Assembly (NCBI GenBank): GCA_028282465.1
Contig: JANQHX010000016.1
Coordinates: 1-64,000 of the forward strand
Reading direction: 5' to 3'
Source of the DNA: Gynuella sp.
Lineage (GTDB): Bacteria; Pseudomonadota; Gammaproteobacteria; Pseudomonadales; Natronospirillaceae
Length of the DNA: 64,000 nucleotides
The notes under the pieces were generated by a model. It had not been told where the DNA came from, ran no database searches, and was given only the letters and a program-made list of their open reading frames with translations. Of the stretch, positions 18,787 through 26,982 are shown piece after piece. Every line of letters starts with the position of its first letter. Positions within the stretch are counted from its first letter, which is position 1. A program made the position numbers and the translations under genes.

Positions 18787-20778
18787 TTACAAGCTCTTAG
18801 CAGCCTCAACTACCGCGTCAGCGTTAATGCCGAAGTGCTTGAACAGTTCACCTGCTGGCGCAGATTCACCAAAAGTTTCCATGGCGATGATCTTGCCGTC
18901 GAAACCAACGTACTTGTACCAGAAGTCACCGATCAGAGCTTCTACTGCGATACGCGCACGCACTGCAGAAGGCAATACGCTTTCTTTGTATTCGTCAGAT
19001 TGAGCGTCGAAACGGCTGGCAGAAGGCATAGATACCACACGTACTTTCTTACCTTCAGCTGTCAGAGTGGCAGCAGCGTCAACAATAATGCCTACTTCAG
19101 AACCGGTAGCCATCAATATTACGTCTGGAGTGCCTTCACAGTCTTTCAGTACATAGGCACCTTTAGCGATGTCAGCGATCTGGGCATCAGTACGCTCTTG
19201 ATGTGGCAAGCCTTGGCGAGAGAAAATCAACGCTGAGGGGCCTTCACTGCGCATGAAAGATTCTTTCCAGGAAACGGCAGATTCTACTGTGTCACATGGA
19301 CGCCACTCTTCCAGGTTTGGTGTGTTACGCAGAGATGCAACTTGTTCAACTGGTTGGTGAGTCGGGCCATCTTCACCCAGACCAATTGAGTCGTGAGTGT
19401 AAACAAAGATGTTTTTCAGACCCATCAATGACGCCATACGTACAGCGTTACGGGCGTATTCCATAAACATTAGAAAAGTTGCGCCGTAAGGAACCAAACC
19501 ACCATGCAGAGATACACCATTCATAATGGCGCTCATACCGAATTCACGCACACCATAGAAACAGTAGTTACCTGAGCCGTCTTCAGCAGTAATACCTTTG
19601 GCACCGCTCCACAGAGTCAGGTTAGAACCGGCCAGGTCAGCAGAACCACCGAACATTTCTGGCAGTAATTTACCAAATGCTTCAATGCTGTTCTGAGAAG
19701 CTTTACGGGAAGCAACGGTTTCACCTTTAGCAGCAAATTCGGCAATAATTTTGTCAGCTTCTTCAGCAAAGTTAGCTGGCATATCGCCTTTCATACGACG
19801 CTCAAATTCAGCAGCCAGTTCTGGATATGCAGCTTTATAAGCTTCGAATTTCTTACCCCAGTCAGCTTCCAGAGCACCACCTTTTTCTTTTTTGTCCCAC
19901 TCGGCGTAAATGTCCGCTGGGATTTCAAAAGGAGCATGGGGCCAGTTTAGGCGTTCGCGAACCAATTTGATTTCGTCGTCACCCAGAGGTGCGCCGTGGC
20001 AGTCTTCTTTACCTTCTTTGTTCGGAGAACCAAAACCAATAATGGTTTTACAGCAGATCAGGGTTGGCTTGCCAGTTTCAGCTTTAGCAGTTTCAATCGC
20101 TTGAGTGATTTCGTCAGGGTTATGACCGTCAACCTTAGGAATAACCTGCCAGCCATAAGCTTCAAAACGCTTAACTGTGTCGTCAGTGAACCAACCTTCT
20201 ACTTCACCGTCGATAGAGATGCCGTTGTCATCGTAGAAAGCGATCAGTTTGCCCAGACCCAGAGTACCGGCCAGAGAACAAGCTTCGTGGGAGATACCTT
20301 CCATCATACAACCGTCGCCCAGGAAGGCGTAGGTGTTGTGATCTACGATTTCATGACCGTCTTTGTTGAACTGACCTGCCATGACTTTTTCAGCCAGAGC
20401 GAAGCCCACAGCGTTGGCAATACCCTGACCCAGAGGGCCAGTAGTAGTTTCAACACCAGGTGCGTAACCGTATTCAGGGTGACCTGGAGTTTTAGAATGC
20501 ATTTGACGGAAGTTCTGCAGCTCTTCGATTGGCAGTTCATAGCCAGACAGGTGCAGCAGAGAGTACAACAGCATAGAGCCGTGACCGTTAGACAGTACGA
20601 AGCGGTCGCGGTCGTACCAGTCCGGGTTAGATGGGTTGTGCTTTAGAAAATCGTTCCAAAGTACTTCGGCGATGTCGGCCATGCCCATTGGGGCGCCTGG
20701 GTGACCAGATTTTGCTTTTTGAACGCCGTCCATGCTTAAAGCACGAATCGCGTTTGCCAGATCAGACCTTGATGGCAT
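18787..20778 (-). CDS. tkt: Transketolase
   Basis: Thiamine-diphosphate enzyme of the pentose phosphate pathway that transfers two-carbon ketol units. It has 663 residues from the ATG at 20778, chosen because GAGGAG lies 6 bases upstream; an ATG 24 bases further up is ignored. The TPP-binding motif runs from GDGCMMEG to DDNGISIDG near residues 153-190. The N-terminal catalytic His is in [11 protein letters not shown] and the pyrimidine-binding domain has [19 protein letters not shown]. It is a single gene, bounded by its own terminator and a 423-base leader/intergenic region. Confidence 0.98.
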   Translation of the reverse strand: MPSRSDLANAIRALSMDGVQKAKSGHPGAPMGMADIAEVLWNDFLKHNPSNPDWYDRDRFVLSNGHGSMLLYSLLHLSGYELPIEELQNFRQMHSKTPGHPEYGYAPGVETTTGPLGQGIANAVGFALAEKVMAGQFNKDGHEIVDHNTYAFLGDGCMMEGISHEACSLAGTLGLGKLIAFYDDNGISIDGEVEGWFTDDTVKRFEAYGWQVIPKVDGHNPDEITQAIETAKAETGKPTLICCKTIIGFGSPNKEGKEDCHGAPLGDDEIKLVRERLNWPHAPFEIPADIYAEWDKKEKGGALEADWGKKFEAYKAAYPELAAEFERRMKGDMPANFAEEADKIIAEFAAKGETVASRKASQNSIEAFGKLLPEMFGGSADLAGSNLTLWSGAKGITAEDGSGNYCFYGVREFGMSAIMNGVSLHGGLVPYGATFLMFMEYARNAVRMASLMGLKNIFVYTHDSIGLGEDGPTHQPVEQVASLRNTPNLEEWRPCDTVESAVSWKESFMRSEGPSALIFSRQGLPHQERTDAQIADIAKGAYVLKDCEGTPDVILMATGSEVGIIVDAAATLTAEGKKVRVVSMPSASRFDAQSDEYKESVLPSAVRARIAVEALIGDFWYKYVGFDGKIIAMETFGESAPAGELFKHFGINADAVVEAAKSL

Positions 20779-20833
20779 GAATAACTCCTCGGCTGGTATC
20801 AATTAATGATTGGGATTGTGGGATTTCAAAGAC

Positions 20834-20948
20834 TATTTCAAGTATCTCTCTGCTGATTTAAAACGTATCTACTAATAGCCGAAGTTTGCTAGTGGTAATG
20901 AGTAAGTTTTAAACAGAACCGAAGGCTAACAGAAGAATACTTGAAATA
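20834..20948. repeat. Long-range inverted repeat upstream of tkt
   Basis: TATTTCAAGTAT (20834-20845) and ATACTTGAAATA (20937-20948) are perfect 12-base arms separated by 91 bases. They lie 56-170 bases before the tkt start, in the 423-base region between tkt and the next gene. Function unknown: a two-site operator or a leader structure would fit. Confidence 0.45.
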
Positions 20949-21106
20949 ATCTTTGGCTCCCGGTTTTTAAGGCGGCGTATTTTCGCGCAAGCATATGACA
21001 GGGTAAAGGCGAATTCGTAGTTTTATTACAAAGTATTGATTCCGGCAGGGAAAATCAGAGTTTTTCTGTAATTTTTCTCCCAAACCAAACCGAGTTTGTT
21101 CAAACC

Positions 21107-21149
21107 ATGCACAATATTTGCGTGAAAATGACGATCTAAAATTGTGCAT
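21107..21149. promoter_or_regulatory. Inverted repeat upstream of the KAS III-diiron operon
   Basis: ATGCACAAT (21107-21115) and ATTGTGCAT (21141-21149) are perfect 9-base arms 25 bases apart. The right arm ends 53 bases before the first gene of the operon. This is the position of an operator or promoter-proximal loop. No sigma-70 promoter with good spacing could be assigned. Confidence 0.45.
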
Positions 21150-21201
21150 TTCCGGGCCTGCTGTTACTTTTTTTAATAACTAAGGAAATCGGTAACCAGA
21201 G

Positions 21202-21780
21202 ATGGAAATCAAGCAATTGCTAATTAACCTTATTTTGTTTGGTGTTCTGCCCCTCTGGGGAATCGCTGGTTTTGTCGACTGGTGCTGCCACAAAGCCAGT
21301 AAAATTGAGCAAACTTCAGGTTTAAAAGAGTCTCTAATCCATTCACTGATGGGCGTTCAATTAGGCATCCCCATTCTTTTGGGGCTTCTTTTTGAAATTA
21401 ATGTACTGATATTACTCATCTGTATTGCCGCCTGGGTAGCCCACGAAATGGCCGCGCATTGGGATGTTCATTACACCACGCCACTCCGAAAAATTACTAT
21501 TTGGGAAGTTCATGCTCATAATTACATGGCAACCTTACCGCTGTACCTACTCATCTTGATTGGTGTCATCAACTGGCCAGTGGTAGTTAAGCTTTTTACC
21601 TTAAACTGGCAAGGCCAGTTTCAACTCAAACCCATGCCTTACCCCCACGGCGGCGATCATTATTTGACCGCCTACCTAGTGTTTATGGGAACTTTATGCG
21701 TATTTCCTTATCTGGAAGAAAACTATCGTTGCTTTAAAGCTTATTTAAAAAACAAGCATCTAAATGGGGTAAGCCACTGA
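21202..21780 (+). CDS. His-rich polytopic membrane protein, first gene of lipid-type operon
   Basis: A 192-residue membrane protein with about four hydrophobic segments (near 5-25, 50-80, 111-130 and 155-172). Histidines and acids cluster at membrane borders: D26-x3-H30, H47, H81-E82-x3-H86-x3-H90, and W101-E-x-H104-x-H106. That arrangement resembles metal-ligand sets of membrane desaturase/hydroxylase enzymes, although the exact classical spacing (HxxxH, HxxHH) is not present. Its stop is 2 bases before the KAS III-like start, so it is co-translated with a condensing enzyme. Family not identified; a catalytic role on a lipid is inference. Confidence 0.7.
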   Translation: MEIKQLLINLILFGVLPLWGIAGFVDWCCHKASKIEQTSGLKESLIHSLMGVQLGIPILLGLLFEINVLILLICIAAWVAHEMAAHWDVHYTTPLRKITIWEVHAHNYMATLPLYLLILIGVINWPVVVKLFTLNWQGQFQLKPMPYPHGGDHYLTAYLVFMGTLCVFPYLEENYRCFKAYLKNKHLNGVSH

Positions 21781-21782
21781 AT

Positions 21783-22898
21783 ATGAAAGCCTATATCACG
21801 AGCACGGGTTCTTATTTACCCGGCCCAGCGGTTAATAATGACGAAATAGAAGACGTATTAGGGCTTATTAATGACAGGCCCAGCAAGTTAAAGAAGCGGA
21901 TTCTTAAAGCAAATGGCATAAAAACCAGACATTACGCCATTGATAAGGAACACAAAACTTTATTTAACAATTCCACCATGGCAGCCCACGCGGGCAACAT
22001 TTGTTTAGATAAGGTGGGGTTTTCTAAAACCCGATTGGGCATGCTGAGCTGTGCAACCACTCAAGGTGATCTTGTAATTCCGGGTTTCGCGAGCATGGTA
22101 CAGGCAGAGCTGGAACTGCCCGATGTCGAAATTCACAGCAGCCACGGCGTGTGCTCATCTAGTTTGATGGCAGTTAAAACAGCAATGAATAATGTATTGC
22201 TGCAAGAACAAGACTCTGCCTTAGTTATTGCCAGTGAACTGGCCTCAAGACTCTTTAAGAATACTAGATATGAAGCAGCAGGCGCAGACGCAAACCTAGA
22301 CTTTAACGCTGAATTTTTACGCTGGATGCTGTCTGACGGTGCTGGCGCCATGTTGATACAAAGCCAACCGACTAAACACTGCCTACAGATTGACTGGATA
22401 AAAAGTTTTTCTCACGCAGATACATTACCGGTTTGTATGTCTGTGGGCATGCCATCGGAAAAGTCTGATACAAGAACATGGCAAGACTTTCCTAATTACT
22501 CCGAAGCTGAAAAAGCGGGCGCAATTTTAATAAGGCAAGATGTTCGATTACTGGAACACGCAGTTAAATTAGGAGTGGATGGCGCACTTAGATTAATGGA
22601 AAAAGGCATTTTAGATCTCCCCAATATTGACCATGTGCTGTGCCATTATTCTTCTCATCATTTTAAAGAAAAAATATTCCAGATGTTGGAAACCGCAGGC
22701 GCTTCAATTCCTGAAGAACGTTGGTATACCAACCTCTATGAAAGAGGCAACACAGGTTGCGCTTCAATTTTTATAATGCTTGATGAATTCCTAAAAACTA
22801 AGTCCATTAAAAACGGTGACAAAATTCTTTGCATGGTCCCGGAGAGTGGTCGATTTAATAATGCTTACATGCAATTAACAGTGGTGTCTGAACAATGA
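21783..22898 (+). CDS. Beta-ketoacyl-ACP synthase III-like condensing enzyme
   Basis: A 371-residue thiolase-fold enzyme of the FabH/KAS III family. The catalytic cysteine is C124 in HGVCSSSLMAV, the histidine is probably H288 in HVLCHYSSHHF, and the asparagine is N323 in RGNTGCASI, giving the Cys-His-Asn triad. It is longer than housekeeping FabH (about 320 residues) and its active-site surroundings differ, as in secondary KAS III enzymes of specialised lipid pathways. It overlaps the diiron oxygenase gene by 4 bases. Predicted role: decarboxylative or acyl-transfer condensation on an acyl-CoA or acyl-ACP. Confidence 0.88.
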   Translation: MKAYITSTGSYLPGPAVNNDEIEDVLGLINDRPSKLKKRILKANGIKTRHYAIDKEHKTLFNNSTMAAHAGNICLDKVGFSKTRLGMLSCATTQGDLVIPGFASMVQAELELPDVEIHSSHGVCSSSLMAVKTAMNNVLLQEQDSALVIASELASRLFKNTRYEAAGADANLDFNAEFLRWMLSDGAGAMLIQSQPTKHCLQIDWIKSFSHADTLPVCMSVGMPSEKSDTRTWQDFPNYSEAEKAGAILIRQDVRLLEHAVKLGVDGALRLMEKGILDLPNIDHVLCHYSSHHFKEKIFQMLETAGASIPEERWYTNLYERGNTGCASIFIMLDEFLKTKSIKNGDKILCMVPESGRFNNAYMQLTVVSEQ

Positions 22899-23608
22899 AC
22901 AGTAGCGTAGATTTGCCAAAAAAAACCGTTATCAGCGAACTGGCTCAAGAGTGCTTACGCAGACTCATGACCACTTGGTTTGAATTTGAAAGAGACTTAA
23001 ATAAAGTTCCGATTGTAAAGCGTTTAAATTCGGGCACTTTTTCTAAAGATGATTATGAAGCTCTACTAAAAACATTACGTCAGCAGGTTATAGAAGGAGC
23101 CCGTTGGATGACTCGTACCGCCTCAAGCTTCGAGAGTAATATGGTGGATGTACGAGCCCATGTAATTAAACACTCTAAAGAGGAGCACCAAGATTTTAAA
23201 CTGCTTGAGAAAGACTATTGCATGATAGGCGGCAAACTGGATGACATACTTAAGCACCCCAAAAATCCAGGTTCTGAAGCATTACATAGCTACCTAATGT
23301 ATCAGTCCAGCTTACCCAATCCTATTAATATGCTTGGAGCCATGTGGATCGTTGAAGGCTTGGGTGAAAAAATGGCCGCTGACTGGGCCGACAAAATTTC
23401 AGACCAGCTAAATTTGAATGGCAAAGGGGTTAGCTTTATGAAATATCACAGCGCCCATGATGAAGAGCACATGCAGCTACTTTATCAGCTGCTGGATCGG
23501 GTTTGCCAAACTGAAGGTGACGTTGATGCACTGGTTAAGAATGCAGTGATAACAGGCAAGCTATATGCAATGCAATTAAATGAAATCGAGCATGACCTCC
23601 CCAAATAA
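22895..23608 (+). CDS. Haem-oxygenase-like diiron enzyme (HDO family)
   Basis: A 237-residue all-helical protein of the iron-containing redox enzyme family (TenA/haem-oxygenase fold; relatives include UndA and CADD). Candidate metal ligands are E67 in VIEGARW, E96/E97 and H98 in KEEH, E154 in IVEGLGEK, and H188/E191/H192 in HDEEH, spaced as expected for three ligand helices. UndA-type members cleave fatty acids to terminal alkenes; other HDOs oxidise amines or amino acids. Translational coupling with a KAS III gene supports an acyl-derived substrate. The reaction is not known. Confidence 0.85.
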   Translation: MNSSVDLPKKTVISELAQECLRRLMTTWFEFERDLNKVPIVKRLNSGTFSKDDYEALLKTLRQQVIEGARWMTRTASSFESNMVDVRAHVIKHSKEEHQDFKLLEKDYCMIGGKLDDILKHPKNPGSEALHSYLMYQSSLPNPINMLGAMWIVEGLGEKMAADWADKISDQLNLNGKGVSFMKYHSAHDEEHMQLLYQLLDRVCQTEGDVDALVKNAVITGKLYAMQLNEIEHDLPK

Positions 23609-24443
23609 TTCTTCAAACATATCTGGGCTCAGCCCATTTTTAAAAGCTGTTGCCAATGACAACAGCTTTAAAATTTCATCAGATGCAGTCAATCTTTGGC
23701 TTAAGGATTTAAACAATCCGTTGAGATGGATACTTCGACCGCTTTTACAGTTTTTGTTTTCTGTTCTACTGCATGTCATTTGGTTTTTAAAAAGATTACC
23801 TCTACCTCAGTTTAGAGCACATAACTTTTTGCAAAAAATGATTTGTTGGTTTTGCCGAAATTTCGTTAGCCCAGAAGCCAATGCTTTGATACTTAGGCAT
23901 TACACTACAGAAACAAATTTATTAAATTTCATCAGAGACAACACTCCTGGTGCTGAATCGGTTGAACCTGTAAAACTTTACCCTAAAACCATTGATGATA
24001 TGTTGGTGGCATCTTTCGTAGAACACGACCAAGAGTTATTTCGTTTTATGTCTGAAGTGCCACATGCAAATAATCAAGCAGTACTAAAAAGCTTTAATTG
24101 GACTCACTGGCAAGAGATGGATAAAAGCATTGCAGATCAACCAAAAAAATGGAGCCAGGTGTTAGATTTTGAAACTTCCCATGCGCTATTTATGTGTTTA
24201 TTTTGTTTGTTGCTCACGGCAGAAGAATACAGAGACGCAATTAATGGGTTCAACTTGGATCACTCAATTGCTAAACGCATAGGAGATCTAGTGGGTGACC
24301 CAACATTACCCGAGCTTGCTTATAATAAATTTCCGCTATACTTGGTTGGGCCTTGGAATCTCAGTCAAAGATTTTTGATGCATGGATTTTTCACTGAATA
24401 TGTACATGAATACTTGGATCGAATCAGGCAAGAACAAATCTAA
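23580..24443 (+). CDS. Unknown protein, last gene of the KAS III-diiron operon
   Basis: A 287-residue protein not recognised. It overlaps the diiron enzyme gene by 29 bases (17 if the ATG at 23592 is used), so it is translationally coupled. Residues about 50-78 contain a hydrophobic, Trp/Leu-rich stretch that could be one membrane helix or a lipid-associating segment. The remainder is soluble-looking and rich in Trp and His, including RHYTTETNLLNFI and FNWTHWQEMD. No metal or nucleotide motif is evident. Confidence 0.72.
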   Translation: MKSSMTSPNNSSNISGLSPFLKAVANDNSFKISSDAVNLWLKDLNNPLRWILRPLLQFLFSVLLHVIWFLKRLPLPQFRAHNFLQKMICWFCRNFVSPEANALILRHYTTETNLLNFIRDNTPGAESVEPVKLYPKTIDDMLVASFVEHDQELFRFMSEVPHANNQAVLKSFNWTHWQEMDKSIADQPKKWSQVLDFETSHALFMCLFCLLLTAEEYRDAINGFNLDHSIAKRIGDLVGDPTLPELAYNKFPLYLVGPWNLSQRFLMHGFFTEYVHEYLDRIRQEQI

Positions 24444-24447
24444 TTCG

Positions 24448-25110
24448 CTAATTTAAATGCCGCTCCTCATCATATAAAGCAACCCATTCCGGTTTAAATA
24501 CGATGAGCCCAGCGACAAACATGCCATTCAATGTGGCTTCCGGCAACGCAATTAACGGCACAAAAATCCAGAACTGTTCAATCACAGTATCCAATTCATA
24601 TACGCCAGCAACTGTAAAAACCATAGTCATTAACAAACCTGATGCGAGAACAGAAACAATGGCTCCCAGAAAGGCGACAAAAAAAATAAAAGCAAAGGGG
24701 TTAAACAGGTCTAATCGGCGCTGGAGCTTCCATAAACCATAGGTACATAAAATGGGAACAACGCCAGAAATCCAACCGTTCAAACCAATACCCTGCCAAG
24801 CTTCAGTACCTATCCAAACCATGCCGATTAAAGATAAAAAAACCGCACTTATGGCTAATTGCCATCCAAAAACAAGATGTAAAGCAGTCACCATAAAAAA
24901 ATGAATGCCGAGCCCTTCATGAACACCAGCGCGGATAGACCAAATACAAACTAACAACACCAAAGCGAAGCCAAATCTATGTTGTAGACCAGCATTTGAT
25001 GACAGATTTTGCCAGTCCATAAACCGCCATGCTGCAATTAACACCATCAAAAAAAGCAGGTTAAAGCCGTTAAACCACAGTGGCGAAAATAGCTCGGATG
25101 AAATATTCAA
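24448..25110 (-). CDS. CbiM-like energy-coupling-factor permease homologue (COG3235-like)
   Basis: A 220-residue polytopic protein with about six membrane segments, related to the CbiM/ECF S-component family. Recognisable segments are GLGIHFFMVTALHLVFGWQLA near residue 65 and PEATLNGMFVAGLIVFKPEW near the C-terminus. The N-terminal MHI-type metal-binding motif of true CbiM is absent (it begins MNISSELF), and no CbiQ/CbiO partners are nearby, so cobalt or nickel uptake cannot be assumed. It is convergent with the diiron operon and divergent from the ABC/SCO operon, with a perfect FNR-type box upstream. Confidence 0.75.
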   Translation of the reverse strand: MNISSELFSPLWFNGFNLLFLMVLIAAWRFMDWQNLSSNAGLQHRFGFALVLLVCIWSIRAGVHEGLGIHFFMVTALHLVFGWQLAISAVFLSLIGMVWIGTEAWQGIGLNGWISGVVPILCTYGLWKLQRRLDLFNPFAFIFFVAFLGAIVSVLASGLLMTMVFTVAGVYELDTVIEQFWIFVPLIALPEATLNGMFVAGLIVFKPEWVALYDEERHLN

Positions 25111-25323
25111 TTTTTAATGACACCGACAAAAAGAAAACACTTTAGGATATTCATTCTACGAATATTACTTGTATTAGAAGACATTAATTTGAGACATTTT
25201 TTTGGATTAATTTGGTGAAAAACCAGAACTAAGGCACAAGCATTGACCATAAATACATTTCCTTGTTCGTTCATTTTTCTCATGTATCAGCTAATTAATC
25301 CTTTAATTTTCAACGATCTATCT

Positions 25324-25337
25324 TTGATTCAAATCAA
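25324..25337. promoter_or_regulatory. Perfect FNR/Anr-type box
   Basis: TTGAT-TCAA-ATCAA matches the FNR/Anr consensus TTGAT-N4-ATCAA at all ten conserved positions. It lies in the 436-base divergent region, 213 bases before the CbiM-like start and 209 bases before the ABC binding-protein start. AT-rich sequence near 25291-25300 could supply a -10 for the minus-strand gene at class II spacing. Confidence 0.7.
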
Positions 25338-25388
25338 TTGACAACTCTACTGGCACAGGCTTCGCAATTTATTTTTGAGGCAAGTATA

Positions 25389-25404
25389 CCCTGTTAGTAC
25401 AAGT
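25389..25404 (-). promoter_or_regulatory. Predicted GntR operator upstream of the ABC/SCO operon
   Basis: On the minus strand this reads ACTTGTACTAACAGGG, matching 13 of 16 bases of the perfect palindrome in front of the GntR gene (30534-30549). Downstream, GGTCTAAAG at 25411-25419 is also shared with the GntR promoter (30584-30592) at a similar distance. CTGTTA (25391-25396) with TCTAAA (25413-25418) could be the -35/-10 pair, so the operator would cover the -35. Confidence 0.6.
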
Positions 25405-25546
25405 TAGCGGGGTCTAAAGATTACCTTGGGAACATTCCGCTGCTGGTAGGATTTATAAAGCTGACGACCGTTACAGCAAGCTTTTAAAAGCCAACGCAAT
25501 CATTGGGTGACTCAGGGTTGACTGCCAAACTGGGAGGAGCAAACCA

Positions 25547-26896
25547 ATGAGAATAATCATTTCAATCGCCATAGCACTGTCCATGATGACTGGCATGGCG
25601 CAGGCCAAAACCATAAAAATCGCTATTGGCCACCAAAGCATGTGCACAGACACTTACACCGCGGGGATCGTGGTTAAAGAACTTAAACTGCTAGAAAAAT
25701 ATCTGCCCAGTGATGGCAAATATGCAGACGCCAAATTCGACATCAGCTGGAGCGACTACTCCTCTGGTGGCCCTATCACAAACCAAATGATGGCTAATAA
25801 ACTTAATATTGGCGTGATGGGCGATTATCCATTAATTGTGAATGGCGCTAAATTTCAAGAAACCGATTCACTCCGAACTAAATATGTTGCAGGCACGGGT
25901 TACAACCTGAAAGGCAGCGGTAACGCAATTGTGGTTCCTGTGGGATCTGACATTTACTCCATCGACCAGCTGAAGGGCAAAGATGTTTCTGTGCCCGTTG
26001 GCTCTGCAGCTTGGGGCATGCTGTTAAAAGCCATGCAAGACAACAATATTCCTTCTGGTTCTTACGGCCTTAAAAACCAAAGCCCAGCAGTAGGTGCCGC
26101 AAACATAGCAGCTGGCAAAATTGATGCTCACGCAGATTTTTGTCCTTGGTCTGAAATCATGGAATTCCGGGGCACTGGTCGTAAAATCTTCGACGGTAGT
26201 GAAGCTGGCGTACCTTACCTGCACGGCGTTGTAGTCAGAGAAGATTTTGCTGACGAATATCCAGAGGTGATCATTGCTTTCGTAAAAGCAATTTATGAGG
26301 CAGGCGAATGGATTCGCAAGGACCCAACCTATGCGGTAGATATGATGGAAAAATGGACTGGCGTAGAAAAAGAAGTGCTGTATATTTACTTCTCTCAAGG
26401 TGGCCACCTAACACTAGAACCTTCAATTAAAACAGCCTGGGTTGATGCATTAAAATTCAACCATGGTGTTTTAGTTAAAGAGAAAGCTATTCCGCCTTTA
26501 GATTTTGATGAATGGATTACTGAAGAGTATTTAGTAGACGCCTATAAGGAAATGGGTGTTGATTACGAAGCGGACAAAGCCATTATTGTTGATCCTGCTG
26601 TTGCTAATGCTGGGCTACCCAATGAGATCTGGCATGCCCGCGATGGAATCTCTACCTACGAATCTCTGCCTGAATTTTTAAAAGCTGTTTCTGATTTCAG
26701 AGCCACCGGAGCCAAGCTTAATTCAACCTATGTTTACGACCAAGTAACGGGTTTAAAACTGTTCGGCAAAACCGCGTTCTTTGTGAAAGACAAAGAAGGC
26801 TTTGCAACTTTCCTTCGCAAGCCTGACGCCGATGCTTACGCCGCAAAAAGCGGTGGTACTGTTATCGACTTCGAAACTGCTTTGGCTTCTTTATAA
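25547..26896 (+). CDS. SsuA/NrtA-type ABC substrate-binding protein with NosL-like C-terminus
   Basis: A 449-residue periplasmic protein with a Sec signal peptide ending in AQA at residue 20. Residues about 21-360 look like a nitrate/sulfonate/taurine-type binding protein (IAIGHQSMCTDTYTAG, VPVGSAAWGMLLKAMQ, DAHADFCPWSE). It is about 100 residues longer than SsuA. The extra C-terminus (about 385-449, KLFGKTAFFVKD...KSGGTVIDFETAL) resembles the end of NosL copper-binding accessory proteins. GGAGGAG precedes the ATG. It heads an operon with permease, ATPase, SCO and cytochrome c genes. The ligand is unknown. Confidence 0.85.
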   Translation: MRIIISIAIALSMMTGMAQAKTIKIAIGHQSMCTDTYTAGIVVKELKLLEKYLPSDGKYADAKFDISWSDYSSGGPITNQMMANKLNIGVMGDYPLIVNGAKFQETDSLRTKYVAGTGYNLKGSGNAIVVPVGSDIYSIDQLKGKDVSVPVGSAAWGMLLKAMQDNNIPSGSYGLKNQSPAVGAANIAAGKIDAHADFCPWSEIMEFRGTGRKIFDGSEAGVPYLHGVVVREDFADEYPEVIIAFVKAIYEAGEWIRKDPTYAVDMMEKWTGVEKEVLYIYFSQGGHLTLEPSIKTAWVDALKFNHGVLVKEKAIPPLDFDEWITEEYLVDAYKEMGVDYEADKAIIVDPAVANAGLPNEIWHARDGISTYESLPEFLKAVSDFRATGAKLNSTYVYDQVTGLKLFGKTAFFVKDKEGFATFLRKPDADAYAAKSGGTVIDFETALASL

Positions 26897-26917
26897 CAAA
26901 AAAAGAACACCATCTGT

Positions 26918-26940
26918 TGCAGCTCGGTTTTCGAGCTGCA
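26918..26940 (+). repeat. Intercistronic hairpin after the binding-protein gene
   Basis: TGCAGCTCG (26918-26926) and CGAGCTGCA (26932-26940) form a perfect 9-base stem with a GTTTT loop. No U-run follows, so it more likely protects the 3' end of the binding-protein message than terminates transcription. Confidence 0.65.
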
Positions 26941-26982
26941 CGTTCAAGCAAGTTCATAAACACGTCAGGAACAGCGGAAAAA

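Noticed and set aside
19996-20646. Long open frame on the plus strand opposite transketolase
   Set aside because: It is the antisense frame of a highly conserved gene, has no recognisable domain, and no ribosome site; it is a composition effect.
21202-21780. Calling the first gene of the lipid-type operon a fatty acid hydroxylase
   Set aside because: The canonical HxxxH, HxxHH, HxxHH boxes are not present, so only a general metal-ligand resemblance is claimed.
25338-25366. TTGACA as -35 of the ABC/SCO operon
   Set aside because: TTGACA at 25338-25343 is perfect, but 17 bases downstream reads TTCGCA, a poor -10, and the shared CTGTTA/TCTAAA arrangement nearer the gene is more convincing.
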